This document shows positions 46,684 through 57,486 of a DNA stretch of 64,000 nt, in pieces. The notes under the pieces were generated by a model. It was given only the letters and a program-made list of their open reading frames with translations, searched no databases and was not told where the DNA came from. The translations under genes and the position numbers were made by a program. The DNA comes from Aphrocallistes beatrix (Eukaryota; Porifera; Hexactinellida; Sceptrulophora; Aphrocallistidae), in contig OY725488.1 in NCBI GenBank assembly GCA_963281255.1, positions 1,897,986 to 1,961,985 of the forward strand, written 5' to 3'. Within the stretch, counting starts at the first letter, position 1. Each line of letters opens with the position of its first letter.

Positions 46684-46800
46684 ATGCAACTGCATGTCCT
46701 ACAAGTTCTTAAGCAGCTACGTGTCCTACAAGCCCTTAATCCACTACATGTCTTACAAGCCCTTAACTAGCTGCATGGCATACAAGCTCTTAACCCGCTG
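46684..46800. repeat. 30-bp tandem repeat, about 4 units
   Basis: The unit CTGCATGTCCTACAAGCCCT then TAACCAG-like, four times with changes. The frame 46552-46770 reads through it as LHVLQALN repeats. This is probably an artefact. Confidence 0.75.
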
Positions 46801-47516
46801 GATGGGTAGCCATTTTGATAACCAGTATCTAAAAAATTTATTACTCCTTTTTAATGTTTTTGTATTCTAGATTATAATGTTCGATAAACTTTAGTCATAA
46901 TAATCACTACCTTGAATACAAACGCAAATATTGACATCGGTTAATGGGTTAATCGCCCTGAGGGAAACAAAATAATTGAACCCTAAAATCGGTTAACCAA
47001 CCCCAGCCCTGGATCCTGTAATCAATGAAAGGAAAACATATTGCACAACATTTTTTCAAATAGAAGGATCAAATTGTAACACTGGACATACAGTCGGAGT
47101 CAAAATCGGAGATTCCAGAGGCTGGTTGTGGTGGGAACCCGAAACAATAAGCATAATAGGTTGAACTAAATTCATCATATACTGACCGCTCTATTCTTAC
47201 AATCAGCCTCACATTTGCAACGAATGCTACATTCAATTCCTTTGTTGGAACTGGAACACGATTGGCACAGGTTATGTTGCTTTTGCACTTCACACCTGAT
47301 ATTTTGCTCAGATGGTGCTAGAGCATATCAGTATTGATAGGCATAATTGTCCCAACTTCTTGACTTGAAGTCATATTTGACACTCCAAAAGCCCCAAAAT
47401 GCGGATTCTATTCTACATGAAAAAAGATTGACGGAAAAAGGAGTGGGAATCCAAATGGTGAAATCGTCAGGTTTATAAGTTTGTTGGTTCTAATATAAAA
47501 GATCTACGTTGGACCA

Positions 47517-47968
47517 CTTTATTTTCGATATCTTATAACTTGGTGATTTTATTCCTGATTTCCCTAAAAAAAAAGACATTTTTCGCCGTTTTTTTGCCCC
47601 TTTTTCGGATACTGATAAAATTTACAATTTTTGTCATTTTAACTTTATTTTGGTCCTATGAGGTTGCAAATATGATAGACTATCTATGATTCAAATTTGG
47701 AAGCATTTCTTTCCTTGCTTTGTCCTAAGCAATTCCTTGAGTGGCCGGATTTATACCATCAAGATGTGCTAGCGATAAACGAAAAAAACAAACTTTGAGA
47801 CACTGTATCTCAAAAACTAGAAATGAGAATCAAAAATGGTTTGGAATGTGCGAGTATTTCTTGACGGAGATCCCTGCCCACCCTTAACATCTCTTATTGC
47901 TCTACTTTCATCGTATGCTGTAAGCCAAATCATATGTTTTTTCGAGGGTGGTATCCTTAATTGCCAAC
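47517..47968 (+). repeat. repeat R5, copy 1
   Basis: A direct copy of 54577-55014, similar over about 440 bp (TATCTTATAACTTGGTGATT, TTTTGGTCCTATGA, CTTTCATCGTATGCTGTA). In both copies the minus strand contains a similar short frame (AYDESRAIRDVK, FQT.FDSHF). I recognise no family and treat it as non-coding repeat. Confidence 0.75.
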
Positions 47969-48374
47969 ATGTTCCAGCTCCACCGCCCGCATCATTATTT
48001 AGCTGCCTCATATATTGTGACTATTGCGTTTTGCATCTCATTCAAGGTATTATACAGTTCTCAAGAGACACGGTCCTAATCTCAAACACATAAATTTTCA
48101 TGTGCCTAAATCGATAAATAACTTCATCATATAGGGTAAATTATGTATCATTCTGGATTTTCACGCTCCTAAACACTTTGAGGCTTAAAATCATTCGCCT
48201 AAAGGAGTACCAGGTGGTAATGATGCGTTTTAGTGACAATCTATAGATAAGTTTTGGATATCACTTGTGCACATTACTTCTTATGTTACTGAGACTTTAA
48301 ACTAGATCATCGTTCGTAATAAGGATCGTGATAAACACTTTGGACTACTTCTACACATGAAAGGCCGTTATTGA

Positions 48375-48540
48375 CAGTTTTAGAGTCCCCCAGGGACCGG
48401 AAAAGAGTGACCGCTGCGTTGAGCAGGTGACCGTTATACACAGGTCAATATTGGATATCGTCATCTGTTCATATGTTTTTAGGTGAGCCACTATGTGCAG
48501 ATGACCGCTATATAAAAGTCAACTAAAGCAGATTCGACTT
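48375..48540. mobile_element. possible pogo-like MITE, about 166 bp
   Basis: CAGTTTTAGAGTCCCCCAGG at the left and the complement of CAAGTCGAATCTGCTTTAGT at the right, with paired AGTGACCGCTGC / AGCGGTCATCTG words inside. The ends match imperfectly. Confidence 0.4.
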
Positions 48541-49610
48541 GATATTGATTGGACAAAAATATAACAAAATTATGTATCATAGCGTATATATAATAGTTTA
48601 AGATAAAGGTAGGCATGTGAACAATTAATAAAACAAATATTATTAAAAATTATTGTTAGTTATTAATATCCACATACTACTGCATCCCTGGTACTATATT
48701 TTAAGCTTACTGTATGGCCTTATATACAATAGACTATAACTGTATTAAAAATCCTTAACCAAAACGCTCCAGAATTGACGAGTGTGAAGTTAGCAGCAAG
48801 GTCTAGCAGCGAGATATGAGCACGACTTAGCGCTTAATTTCTCAGTCAATTCTGCATCAATCATGGCCAAACTTGTTATATGGCATAGTCTAGTATGGAG
48901 CTTTCCTCCATTCTGATAGTTAGTATATATCAGCTCTCCTCATCCCACAATGACTTTGCAATTTTCAATACTAAACCCCCATAGACAATTTCGAGCATCA
49001 CTCTACATCACGCCTCCTCAAATTTCTTTTCTGACTCCCTGACTGCATACAACGTTAAGGTTGTTGTTCGGAAAATACCTAATAGTCCAGCACCACGGGA
49101 GGTCAACCGAGAAATTTGAGGAGTATGTAACTTTTTCAGTGGTTTTGAATTCAAGGGGGTCCCCTTGACCATAATTTAGCCCATTCCACTTTGGCATGTT
49201 TGGGCAATTCCGCATTGAGGAAATCCTACTAAATGATAATGTAGAGTGTTGATTTATGTTTATTTGAACTCATGGAATATAAGGAGCAAAACAAGGGGTC
49301 ACTTGATGGGGTTACTAGGAGGTTTGAATTGGAATGTTGCACATTTCTGCGTTGTCAAGGAAAATATTCAGCTCGAATATGGTCACGTGACCCCTCAAAT
49401 TTCTCTAAATTTAATGCTGATTACGAATATTAAGCCCAATTGAGTATGTTTTGGCTGGTCCAACCGAGATTGGCAGGCATGGGCATTTACAGTATGTCCC
49501 ATAATTATTGGCGACGAACTATAACTTTGTGTAATATTATGTATACTATGTTTAAGAAGAGTATTATAATTTCAGGTTTACTTCATTTCTGAGTTTTCAT
49601 CCTATTTATA

Positions 49611-50906
49611 CGTAGGTCAGACCGAAAGTTTTAAACTCAAGTACTGAAGGTTATCAGAATTCACTATAATTTTCATAGTTTTTAAAAGTACTCCCTATCA
49701 CAATCTATGCAAAGTTTCATTCGCCAGAACCACTTTTTAAAGCACTCTTTCTACTGTTCTTGGGGTGTCTAAAATCGCTGAATTGTAGGCCGAGGTCGCA
49801 GCCTCTGGGCTACTATAAGTCACTCCTCGGATCTGTTTTTTGACTTCTGGAAACACAAAAAAGTCGCAGGGCGCAAGATCTAGTGAATATGGCGGATGAG
49901 GAAGTGTTTGGATGGAGTTTTCAGCGAAAAAATCTAAAGTTGCTATGGCTTTGTGTGAACTCGCATTGTTATGATGCCAGAAGAGATTCGATGTCTTCGA
50001 TCTTGGATGTAAAGTCATCCACTTCTGCAAGACCTGGGGTATGCATACATCGATATACCAAAGCGCCATAACTGTCTTCTGTTCCATTAAAGTGATGGTA
50101 GCAATATGACCACTTTCTGACACAAATGTAGCGACCATTTGCTTTACAGCACTCCGGGCCCGCTTAACTTTTTGGGGTGGAACCTCATCAGGAAACAACC
50201 AAACTGTAGATTGCTGCTTTGTTTAGGATCATATTGGTAAATCCAACTCTCATCACCCGTGAGGATCTTACTTACAGCTTTCGACTCTCCAGATCTGAAT
50301 TTGTGGAGCATAAACTTGCACCATTCCACTCGTCTTTTTGCTCACAGAAAGCCTATGAGGGATCCAGCGTGCTGATATCTTCCTGACACCCAGATAATCA
50401 TGAAGGATGGTTGTAATCGCATTCCTTCCAATCTGGAGTTCCTCCATTATCCCTTCATAGGTGATCCGCCGATCTAACTTAATGATTTTCTTCACTTTGG
50501 CGAGGTTATCGGGTGTTACTGCCGTCGCGGGACGTCCAATGAACTCTTCATCGGACAATGATGTTCTTCCCCTCCGAAACTCAGCAAACCAATTGAAAAC
50601 TGTTGCGCGAGATGGAGCTTGATCTCCAAAAACAGAATTAAGTTGAGTGAGTGACTGTGAAGCACTCAAATCTCTCAAAAAATAGTAATAAATCATGCCT
50701 CTGAAATCACTCCGCTCCAAATCCATCAAAAAATAAAAATAATACTGAATGTCAAGGTAAGGATGATGCTATATTTTGAAGAATTATTGTGTTAGCCACT
50801 AAATTCAACAATGCATTACTGAACAAAGCAATTATGGTTTGACTGAAATTTCATAACAATTGCTGAATGATAAGTATGCTACCTAAATACTTTCGGCTGA
50901 CCCTCG
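49611..50906 (-). mobile_element. mariner element, dead, 1296 bp
   Basis: The ends CGTAGGTCAGACCGAAAGTT and the complement of CGAGGGTCAGCCGAAAGTAT, with TA at 49609-49610 and 50907-50908. It belongs to a different mariner lineage from the element at 738 (different TIR and transposase). It is inserted in the left arm of P3, which resumes on both sides. Confidence 0.93.
49737..50729 (-). pseudogene. mariner transposase pseudogene
   Basis: The N-terminal frame (50268-50729) begins MDLERSDFRGMIYYYFLRD and carries the paired HTH (SRATVFNWFAEFRRGRTS, ARWIPHRLS). A frameshift near 50270-50330 leads to ILTGDESWIYQYDPKQ with the first Asp intact. Another shift leads to the frame 49737-50198 with HHNNASSHKA, in which the second catalytic Asp is Asn, and YSLDLAPCDFFVFPEVK with the third Asp kept and a P-to-L change. 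Frameshifts and loss of the second Asp inactivate it. Confidence 0.93.
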
Positions 50907-51036
50907 TACACTATTTTGAGTGATACTACCATGCAGTTAACCAGCACCTTTTCTGGAATACAAACTCATTTTTTTAGCAATCTTTCTGAAAATCCCAGTA
51001 GCTGTCTACCACAGTATAGCAATATATTCTTATATA

Positions 51037-51250
51037 CAGTAAACCCTCGATTATCCGAACAGTCGAGTCTTAGTCCCGCTTTACTATTTTTAAACTTTTT
51101 GGTTAAAATTTGTTTAAACCCAGTAAGTACTCCTTGTCTTGTCTGTAGATTGCAATCTCACTATTTAAATTTCTGTATCGCATACTATTTCTCGAGGATA
51201 TAATTATTATGGTACTTCCACTACAACTAAATTAGGCTTGGAGTTTAGTG
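51037..51250. mobile_element. pogo-like MITE, 214 bp, diverged
   Basis: The left end CAGTAAACCCTCGATTATCC and the right complement CACTAAACTCCAAGCC, with TA on both sides. Removing it restores colinearity of the P3 left arm with the right arm. Confidence 0.6.
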
Positions 51251-51296
51251 TACTACAGTAATTAGTTATGCAAATATATAAGTAGTATGTCTATAT

Positions 51297-51600
51297 ATTT
51301 AGTTGCGTAATTTTGGAGTATTTGTTGAAGGATTCAGCAAGATTTAGGATCTGAAAAAATATTCAGATTTATCAAGGAAAAAATGATTTTTGTAATATAA
51401 TATGATTGTACTTGAGTTTAATCCTAACTAAGAGTCCTAATTATTAGTTAACTATTACCTCAAACAAGGCAAGTATAAAATTGTGAATTTTAAGAGCGAA
51501 ATTAATTTGAAATTAAATTTTACCTAATTCTGACTTTCAACTACTTACTATATCTTGCTGAATACTTTGAACAAATACTAAAAAATTACACAACTAAATG
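51297..51600. repeat. inverted-repeat core of family R3, 304 bp
   Basis: TTTAGTTGCGTAATTTTGGA at the left and the complement of ATTTAGTTGTGTAATTTTTT at the right, extending about 50 bp. It is shared with 10565-10885 in the other orientation. It could be a MITE that lies at the centre of each R3 copy, or the hairpin tip of the palindrome. Confidence 0.75.
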
Positions 51601-51611
51601 ATATTTACATA

Positions 51612-51967
51612 CAGTGGAACCTCCATAATCCGACATTCAATGGGAGACGAAAAAAATGTCGGATTAGCAAATTGTCGGATTATCGAATAACCTCCATATT
51701 CCGACATTTGTGGAAAATCAGCAAAATGTCGGATTATGGAGGTAAAATAACCTCCGTAATCCGACATTATTTGATAGACGAAAAAATTGTCGGATTATAC
51801 AGGTCGAACTTGCATTACTGGAAAATCATTAAATTGTCGGATTCCGGAATACCAAGGTGTCGGATTATAGAGGTTGTTTTCTATAGAAAAACGATTCATG
51901 AACAGAAATAATGTCGGTTTAGAGAAATGTCGGATTACAGAGGTGTCGGATTACGGAGGTTCCACTG
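51612..51967. mobile_element. pogo-like MITE with internal palindromes, 356 bp
   Basis: Same family as 15907-16309: ends CAGTGGAACCTCCATAATCC and complement, TA at 51610-51611 and 51968-51969. It has one palindromic module fewer than the other copy, showing that module number varies. Confidence 0.9.
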
Positions 51968-52881
51968 TACATGAATATTTGCATTACTAAATTCAGTAGT
52001 ATGTAAGAATACATTGCTATACTGTGATATATATCCACTGGGATTTTGAAAAAAATCGACAAAAAATGAGTTTGCATTCCAGAAAAGGTGCTGTTTAACG
52101 GCATGGTATGATAGTGTATATATAGGATGAAAACGCGTAAATGAAATCATCCTGAAATTATTATACTCTTCCTAAATATATGTTTAATATTACACGAAGC
52201 TAAATTCACTGCTAATAATTTTGTGACCTACTTTAAACAGGGGCGGTCCCAGGGGAGGAGGGGATATCCGGGACTTTAGCGCCGAAGTTTGATTCTGCGG
52301 GCCCGGATTTCATTCGACCACCAAAGCTAAAATAGGAAGGGTCCCAGATGTTTTTTCTTTGGCCCTGCCTTGCCCCGGTTTGGAAAATTAATGTGACTAC
52401 CCCCTGACTGTAAAGCCCATGCCTGTCAATCTCGGTTGGACCAGCCATAACATACTCAATTAGGTTTAAATTTGGAGAAATTTGATGGGTCACGTGACCA
52501 TATTCGAGCTGAATAGTTTCCTTGACGACGCAGAAATGTGCAACATTCCAATTCAAACCTCCTAGTAACCACATCAAGTGACCCCTTGTTTTGCTCCTTA
52601 TATTCCGTGTGTTCAAAAAAACTTAAATCAACACTCTACATGATCATTTAGTAGGATTTCCTCAATGCAGAATTGCCCAAACATGCCAAAGTGGCATGGG
52701 CTAAATTATGGTCAAGGGGACCCCCTTGAATTCATAACCACTAAAAAAGTTACATACTCCTCAAATTTATCGGTTGACCACCCGTGGTGCTGGACTATTA
52801 GGTTTTTTTCGAACAACAACCTTAACGTTGTATGCAGTCAGGGAGTCAGAAGAGAAATTTGAGGGGGGAGTGATGTAGAGT

Positions 52882-53240
52882 GGTGCTCGAAATTGTATAT
52901 GGGGGTTTAGTATTGGAAAATTGCAAAGTCATTGTGGGATGAAGAGAGGTGACACACACTAACTATCAGAATGGAAGAAAGCCCCATATTAGACTATGCC
53001 ATATAACAAGTTTGACTATGATTGATGCAGAATTGGCTGAAAAATTAAGCGCTAAGTCGTGCTCGAAATTGTCTTTGGGGATTTTGTGTTTGAAAATTGC
53101 AATGTCATTGTGGGATGAGGAGAAGTGACATACACTAACAATCATAATGGAGGAAAGCCCCAAACTACACTGTGCCATATAACAAGTTTGACCATGATTG
53201 ATACAGAATTGGTTGAGAAATTTAGCGCTAAGTTATGCTC
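52882..53240. repeat. tandem duplication of about 180 bp in the right P3 arm
   Basis: GTGCTCGAAATTGTATATGG... to TTAAGCGCTAAGTC occurs twice in tandem here, but only once in the left arm (48830-49000). The duplication therefore arose after the arms formed. Confidence 0.8.
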
Positions 53241-53285
53241 ACATCTCTCTGCTAACTTCACACTAGTCCAGAATTGCATCATCTC

Positions 53286-54576
53286 CTAAATGAGGGTTTA
53301 GAATTTCTTATGTCACCTTAAGGATACCGCCCTCGAATAAACTATGCCTGACGTAAAATAATGGCAAAATTTCTTATTGATAATTCCATTGTATAACTGA
53401 GCGGTCTACCATCTGATTGTACTAGTTGGAAGGGAATTTATTTTGATTTTATGAGTTAACATCCTGAGTTAACACCCATGAGTTAACACCCCAAAATTCT
53501 GATCGTTTCAAAAAAAAAATTGTTCGGATCCGACCATTTGTTCGTGAGATATCGCTTATTATAGGTAAAGTTCGGGCATATATCTCTCTATAGTCCCGAA
53601 AGATGCCGATGTCATATCTTAAAAACTATTGAAGATATATAATCTATTATAATTTTAAATGATTAGATATATGTGAAAATATATAGCTTCCTCAAACATT
53701 CCATTGTCAAAAAATATATATTTCTCAACATATCATTGACTTGATAGAAATACAAATTCTATGGAGAACTTTGAATATATTAGAAAATGGCGAATCTAAT
53801 CATTAAATATGTATCCAAATGTGGATATTACCCTAAATAATGAATACAATTCTCGTTAATAATGTGTGCAGAAAAATTGGAGAACTTTTGATAATTATTT
53901 TGAAAATTCTGGACTTGGACCTCCCGTATTCGGTCAAAAACAACCGTTTAGGGTCCAAAAAGTGATATCTCTCTATCTCTGTAAATATATGCCCAAATTC
54001 TTAGTTCTCACTTCCTAATATACTTTTTATGAGGGTACATATATGATTCTTTGATAATAATTACACTACATCCAATGGAATGTTAAGTTTTAGATTTTTG
54101 TCATATGATGACGTAGCATTTATCGAAAATCCTAACTTGGAAACTAAAGGTCGCAGACCTTCGTTCTAACTTCCTAATATACTTTTTAGAAGCTCTTTAT
54201 TCATTCTAAACTGATGGATTATACTTCGCAGTGCTAGGAATGTGAATTATTATTCGATTATCTCAAAATTTTCGTGGTTAGAGGCCTCAAGGAAAATTTG
54301 AGGATTTTCAGTGTACTTTTGCAATTTAACGTAAATATTTTGGTCGAATATACATAAATCATTAGTATAAATGCGAATAAATGCCTGTCAATTATTTTGT
54401 TCATTTTTAATATCTCATTTACATTCTTCTTAACATCTAAACTTAAAATCTCTATATCTCGGGACTTTAAAATTTCAAAATTGATCGTCTACAGAATTTT
54501 AAGTCAAAATTGTTTTGAGAAAGAGGTTTGTAAATTTTAAGAGTTGTTCCATATCATAAGGCGATGAACGTAGAAC
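53286..54576. other. no gene; non-repetitive AT-rich stretch
   Basis: Only a short tandem run is visible (ATGAGTTAACACCC, three units, 53453-53493). At 53322-53340 the words AAGGATACCGCCCTCGA are the complement of the R5 end (CGAGGGCGGTATC), suggesting a truncated R5 copy in reverse. Confidence 0.5.
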
Positions 54577-55014
54577 CACCCTATTTTCGATATCTTATAA
54601 CTTGGTGATTTTATTCCTGATTTCCCTAAAAAAACCGCCGTTTTTTGGCCTTTTTTTTGGATACCGATAAAATTTACAATTTTTGTCATTTTAACTTTAT
54701 TTTGGTCCTATGAAGTGGCAAATATGATAGACTATCTATGATTTGATTTTGGACGCATTTGTTTCCTTGGTATGGCCTAAACAATGCCTTTTGTGGCCGG
54801 ATTTCTACCATTAAGATTGTCTAGCGAAAAAAGAAAAAAACAGACTTTGAGACGCTGTATCTCAAAAACTAGAAATGAGAATCAAAAACGGTTTGGAAAG
54901 TGCAAGTATTTCTAGACGGAGATACCTGCCCACGCTTAACATCTCTTATAGCTCTACTTTCATCGTATGCTGTATTCCAAATCATATGGTTTTTCGAGGG
55001 CGGTATCAAGGGAG
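54577..55014 (+). repeat. repeat R5, copy 2
   Basis: The direct repeat of 47517-47968, 7 kb downstream and on the other side of P3. Both copies end at GAGGG(T/C)GGTATC. If they are terminal repeats of a larger unit, P3 would be its interior; this is speculative. Confidence 0.75.
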
Positions 55015-55419
55015 ACGATTTTTTGTGGTCCTGGTTGAAGGGATTGTTATACAATTAATAACTTTGTCCTAGTGAATAGAATGAATTTAGGATCGAATTT
55101 TTCAAAATTGTTCGACCAGGGGGGTTGGTTGGGCGAGAAATAGTCCAAGAAAGACATCTAGGAATATTTCTGTATAGATTCCAAATTTCATTACACATGT
55201 GTTTTGTTTCGAGATACGAGACAGTTTTTGCGAGTAGCTGTTTTAAAGTTAACTGAACAATAGCCTTATTAATTTATTATTTAATTAATAGCTAAATCCC
55301 CTCTATTATTGAACCATTTACTTTATTAATTAATTATTGTTTTGAATACATTATCAGGATAATTTTTATTTCCTACTTATCTACAAATGTCATTTTTGTA
55401 CATACTACTATATTTCTAG

Positions 55420-55895
55420 ATCAGAATTTGTATTCTTTCTCGATTTATGTGGCAATTTCCTCTTCATCATTCAATACTGGATGTAGTGAATTTTACTTGA
55501 CTCAAGAAAATCAAACTCTGAACTTAGATAAATCCGTGACCGAGTATTTATTCAAACATGTATCTGAAGAAGTTGGTCCAGTTTCCAATTGTAGATATGA
55601 TTTTCGGATTATTTCATTATTTTCTATCTTTTTTAATTCTAGTGCCAGAATTTCAATAGAACTACCTTTATTATGTGATAAACCAATTCAGGATTTTGAA
55701 ACCACATTTCACTTTTTACCATATTCCAGGAAAAACCCATCACTGAGGATTGGAGTCAATTGGAATTCACAGACTAATCTAAATGTTACCTATAGGATAG
55801 AACTTTCAATATTTTTCTTAAATCCATCCACTTCATTTTTTAAAATATCTGAAGATACCAACAGAACTTTCTTGAAAATTTCTCCCATTAGTGTG
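55420..55895 (+). CDS. host-gene exon: fibronectin type III-like, extracellular
   Basis: Acceptor TACTATATTTCTAG precedes 55420 and donor GTAAGT starts at 55896. The first two bases (AT) complete the codon left open by the exon at 24359, giving TAT. Then 158 codons follow without a stop. QNLYSFSIYVAIS supplies the C-strand Tyr that should follow the Trp of LLLKWNIP, so the two exons share one FN3 fold. Near the end VNWNSQTNLNVTYRIELSIF repeats the Trp-to-Tyr spacing, suggesting a second domain. N-glycosylation sites NQT, NSS, NVT and NRT fit a secreted or receptor ectodomain. The exon ends in phase 0, and no further exon was recognised downstream in the window. Confidence 0.75.
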
Positions 55896-56084
55896 GTAAG
55901 TTGATTTTAAGAGAATTTAATGAGTAGGGGGAACTTGTGCTTGATGTTTTTGAATAATTTGATATAGTTAGTGGTGGATCCAGAATTCTCTAGTGGGGAA
56001 TAATCATGGTCATCGAAAGCATAGCCTCCTACACAAAGTCCTCACAGTAACTTGCTGATTTTGGACTAGGGATAAGTTAGAAGA

Positions 56085-56790
56085 TGGTTATACTAATGGC
56101 TGCTTTAAATCATTAATCACGCACAATAGAGCTTAGGAATGTATTACCAGCAGATATAAATATGATGTAAAAGTACCCATATCCGTTGTTAAAATTTAGA
56201 ATGGTCATCATATGATTACACACGAGGTTATATTTGCGACAAATTTAGTGATTTTCAGAGACAGTTTAAGGGCACTTCTTGATATTTTTAATATAATATA
56301 TAATGTGTGAATGGGTTGATGCAAAAATTTTTCATGGAATGTTGCCACATTTCCGGTGTTGGATGGAAACGTATTTGGTCAGTTGAGGTCATATCTTGAA
56401 AACCGCAAATGCTACTTATTCAAATTTAATTCCATTTGTTAGCTATTTCCTATCAAGTGATACTATTATTTCGTTTAAATTCAATGGCTAATTGTGACCA
56501 ATATGATAATTTGTCTAATAACTCGTAAACTATTGAATTTAGACGTAGAAATCATATTATTGCTTGATAACAAGTAGTCTATTGGCTATCAACTAGAATT
56601 AATTTTGAATGTTAACTCTCTTACGGTTTTCAAGATATGACTACAACTGACCAAATACATTTCCATATCAACAATGGAGTTAGTTCCATGGATTTTTACG
56701 CATCAAACTTCATTTACAGCTGAGTTTTTTACAAAAAACTTATAATAAAGACACTTGCCCTTAAATGGGCAAGCTGTATTTGTCACAATT
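56085..56790. repeat. repeat R6 copy with internal inverted repeat
   Basis: 56085-56300 matches 26985-27200. It leads into a foldback: GGTCATATCTTGAAAACCG at 56385 has its complement near 56630, and AATTCAATGGCTAATTG near 56480 has its diverged complement near 56525-56540. Arms are about 170-200 bp around a small loop near 56510. Confidence 0.7.
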
Positions 56791-56809
56791 TTGAATTTTA
56801 CAATTGTCA

Positions 56810-57005
56810 GAATAATAGAAGTTGTCACAATTCAGAATGGACTTTTGCTGGATTGTCCCTTGTCAGGATGAACTTTTTCTGGATTGTCACTTTTCAGAAT
56901 GGACTTTTGCAAATTGTAACTTGTCAGAATGGACTTTTGACGAATTGTCACTTGTCAGAATTGACTTTTGCAAAATTGGCATATATCAGAATGAACTTTT
57001 TGGAA
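56810..57005. repeat. 35-40-bp minisatellite, about 5-6 units
   Basis: Units of the form TTGTCACTTGTCAGAATGGA followed by CTTTTGCAAA repeat, with changes of a few bases each. The frame 56822-57055 reading through it is an artefact of the array. Confidence 0.75.
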
Positions 57006-57486
57006 TACAATCGGGATTGAATTATATAAGAAATAATATTTCTACCACAATTTAATTTTGTTAGTTATTCGTCACCTAAAGAGGACAACGACTGATAATG
57101 ACACTAGTAATCTGTTGTCTATTTTGGTTCAACAATTAATGTTAACGACTTGTCACACTACTCTGTAGTTGTCAACTCATATTAACAATATAAATGACTA
57201 GTATAATTCTGAATCATCCCATTGTATTAACAAAATTGAATTCACTGTGCTAGAGTATAAACGATCTGTAAGGAAAGTTCTCACAACTTCAGATAGACAC
57301 AACTATGTTCATTCAAATATTTCAGAAGATTATATCTATCTTAAATGCGGCCTGTCAAGGTAGCGAAATTAGCAGATCGAGATATAAGACATACAGTCTG
57401 TGTCATAATTATTTAGAATTTTCAGACATGTTAAATAGCCATAAATAGCCAACTGAGATTTTCATAACTCTGCTAGATATGCCTTC

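Larger units (their letters stand above)
48775..53285. repeat. palindrome P3 (family R3), two arms around a 304-bp core
   Basis: Left arm 48775-51296, right arm 51601-53285, inverse orientation. Paired words include TAACTTCACACT, AATTGCCCAAACATGCCAAA, CAACCTTAACGTTGTATGCA and CAAGTGACCCCTTGTTTTGC. The core at 51297-51600 has inverted ends of about 50 bp (TTTAGTTGCGTAATTTTGGA). The left arm holds a mariner and a small pogo-like MITE; the right arm holds a different pogo-like MITE and a 180-bp tandem duplication. The copy at 10535-11745 is a third arm with the same core. Confidence 0.85.

Noticed and set aside
47817..48011. Similar small frames in both R5 copies (AYDESRAIRDVK)
   Set aside because: Similarity is explained by the R5 DNA repeat; no known domain and the frames differ at their starts.
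55428..55904. A separate 158-aa gene starting at 55428
   Set aside because: No ATG at the start (TTG); the frame continues upstream to a splice acceptor and in phase with the exon at 24359, so it is better read as an exon.
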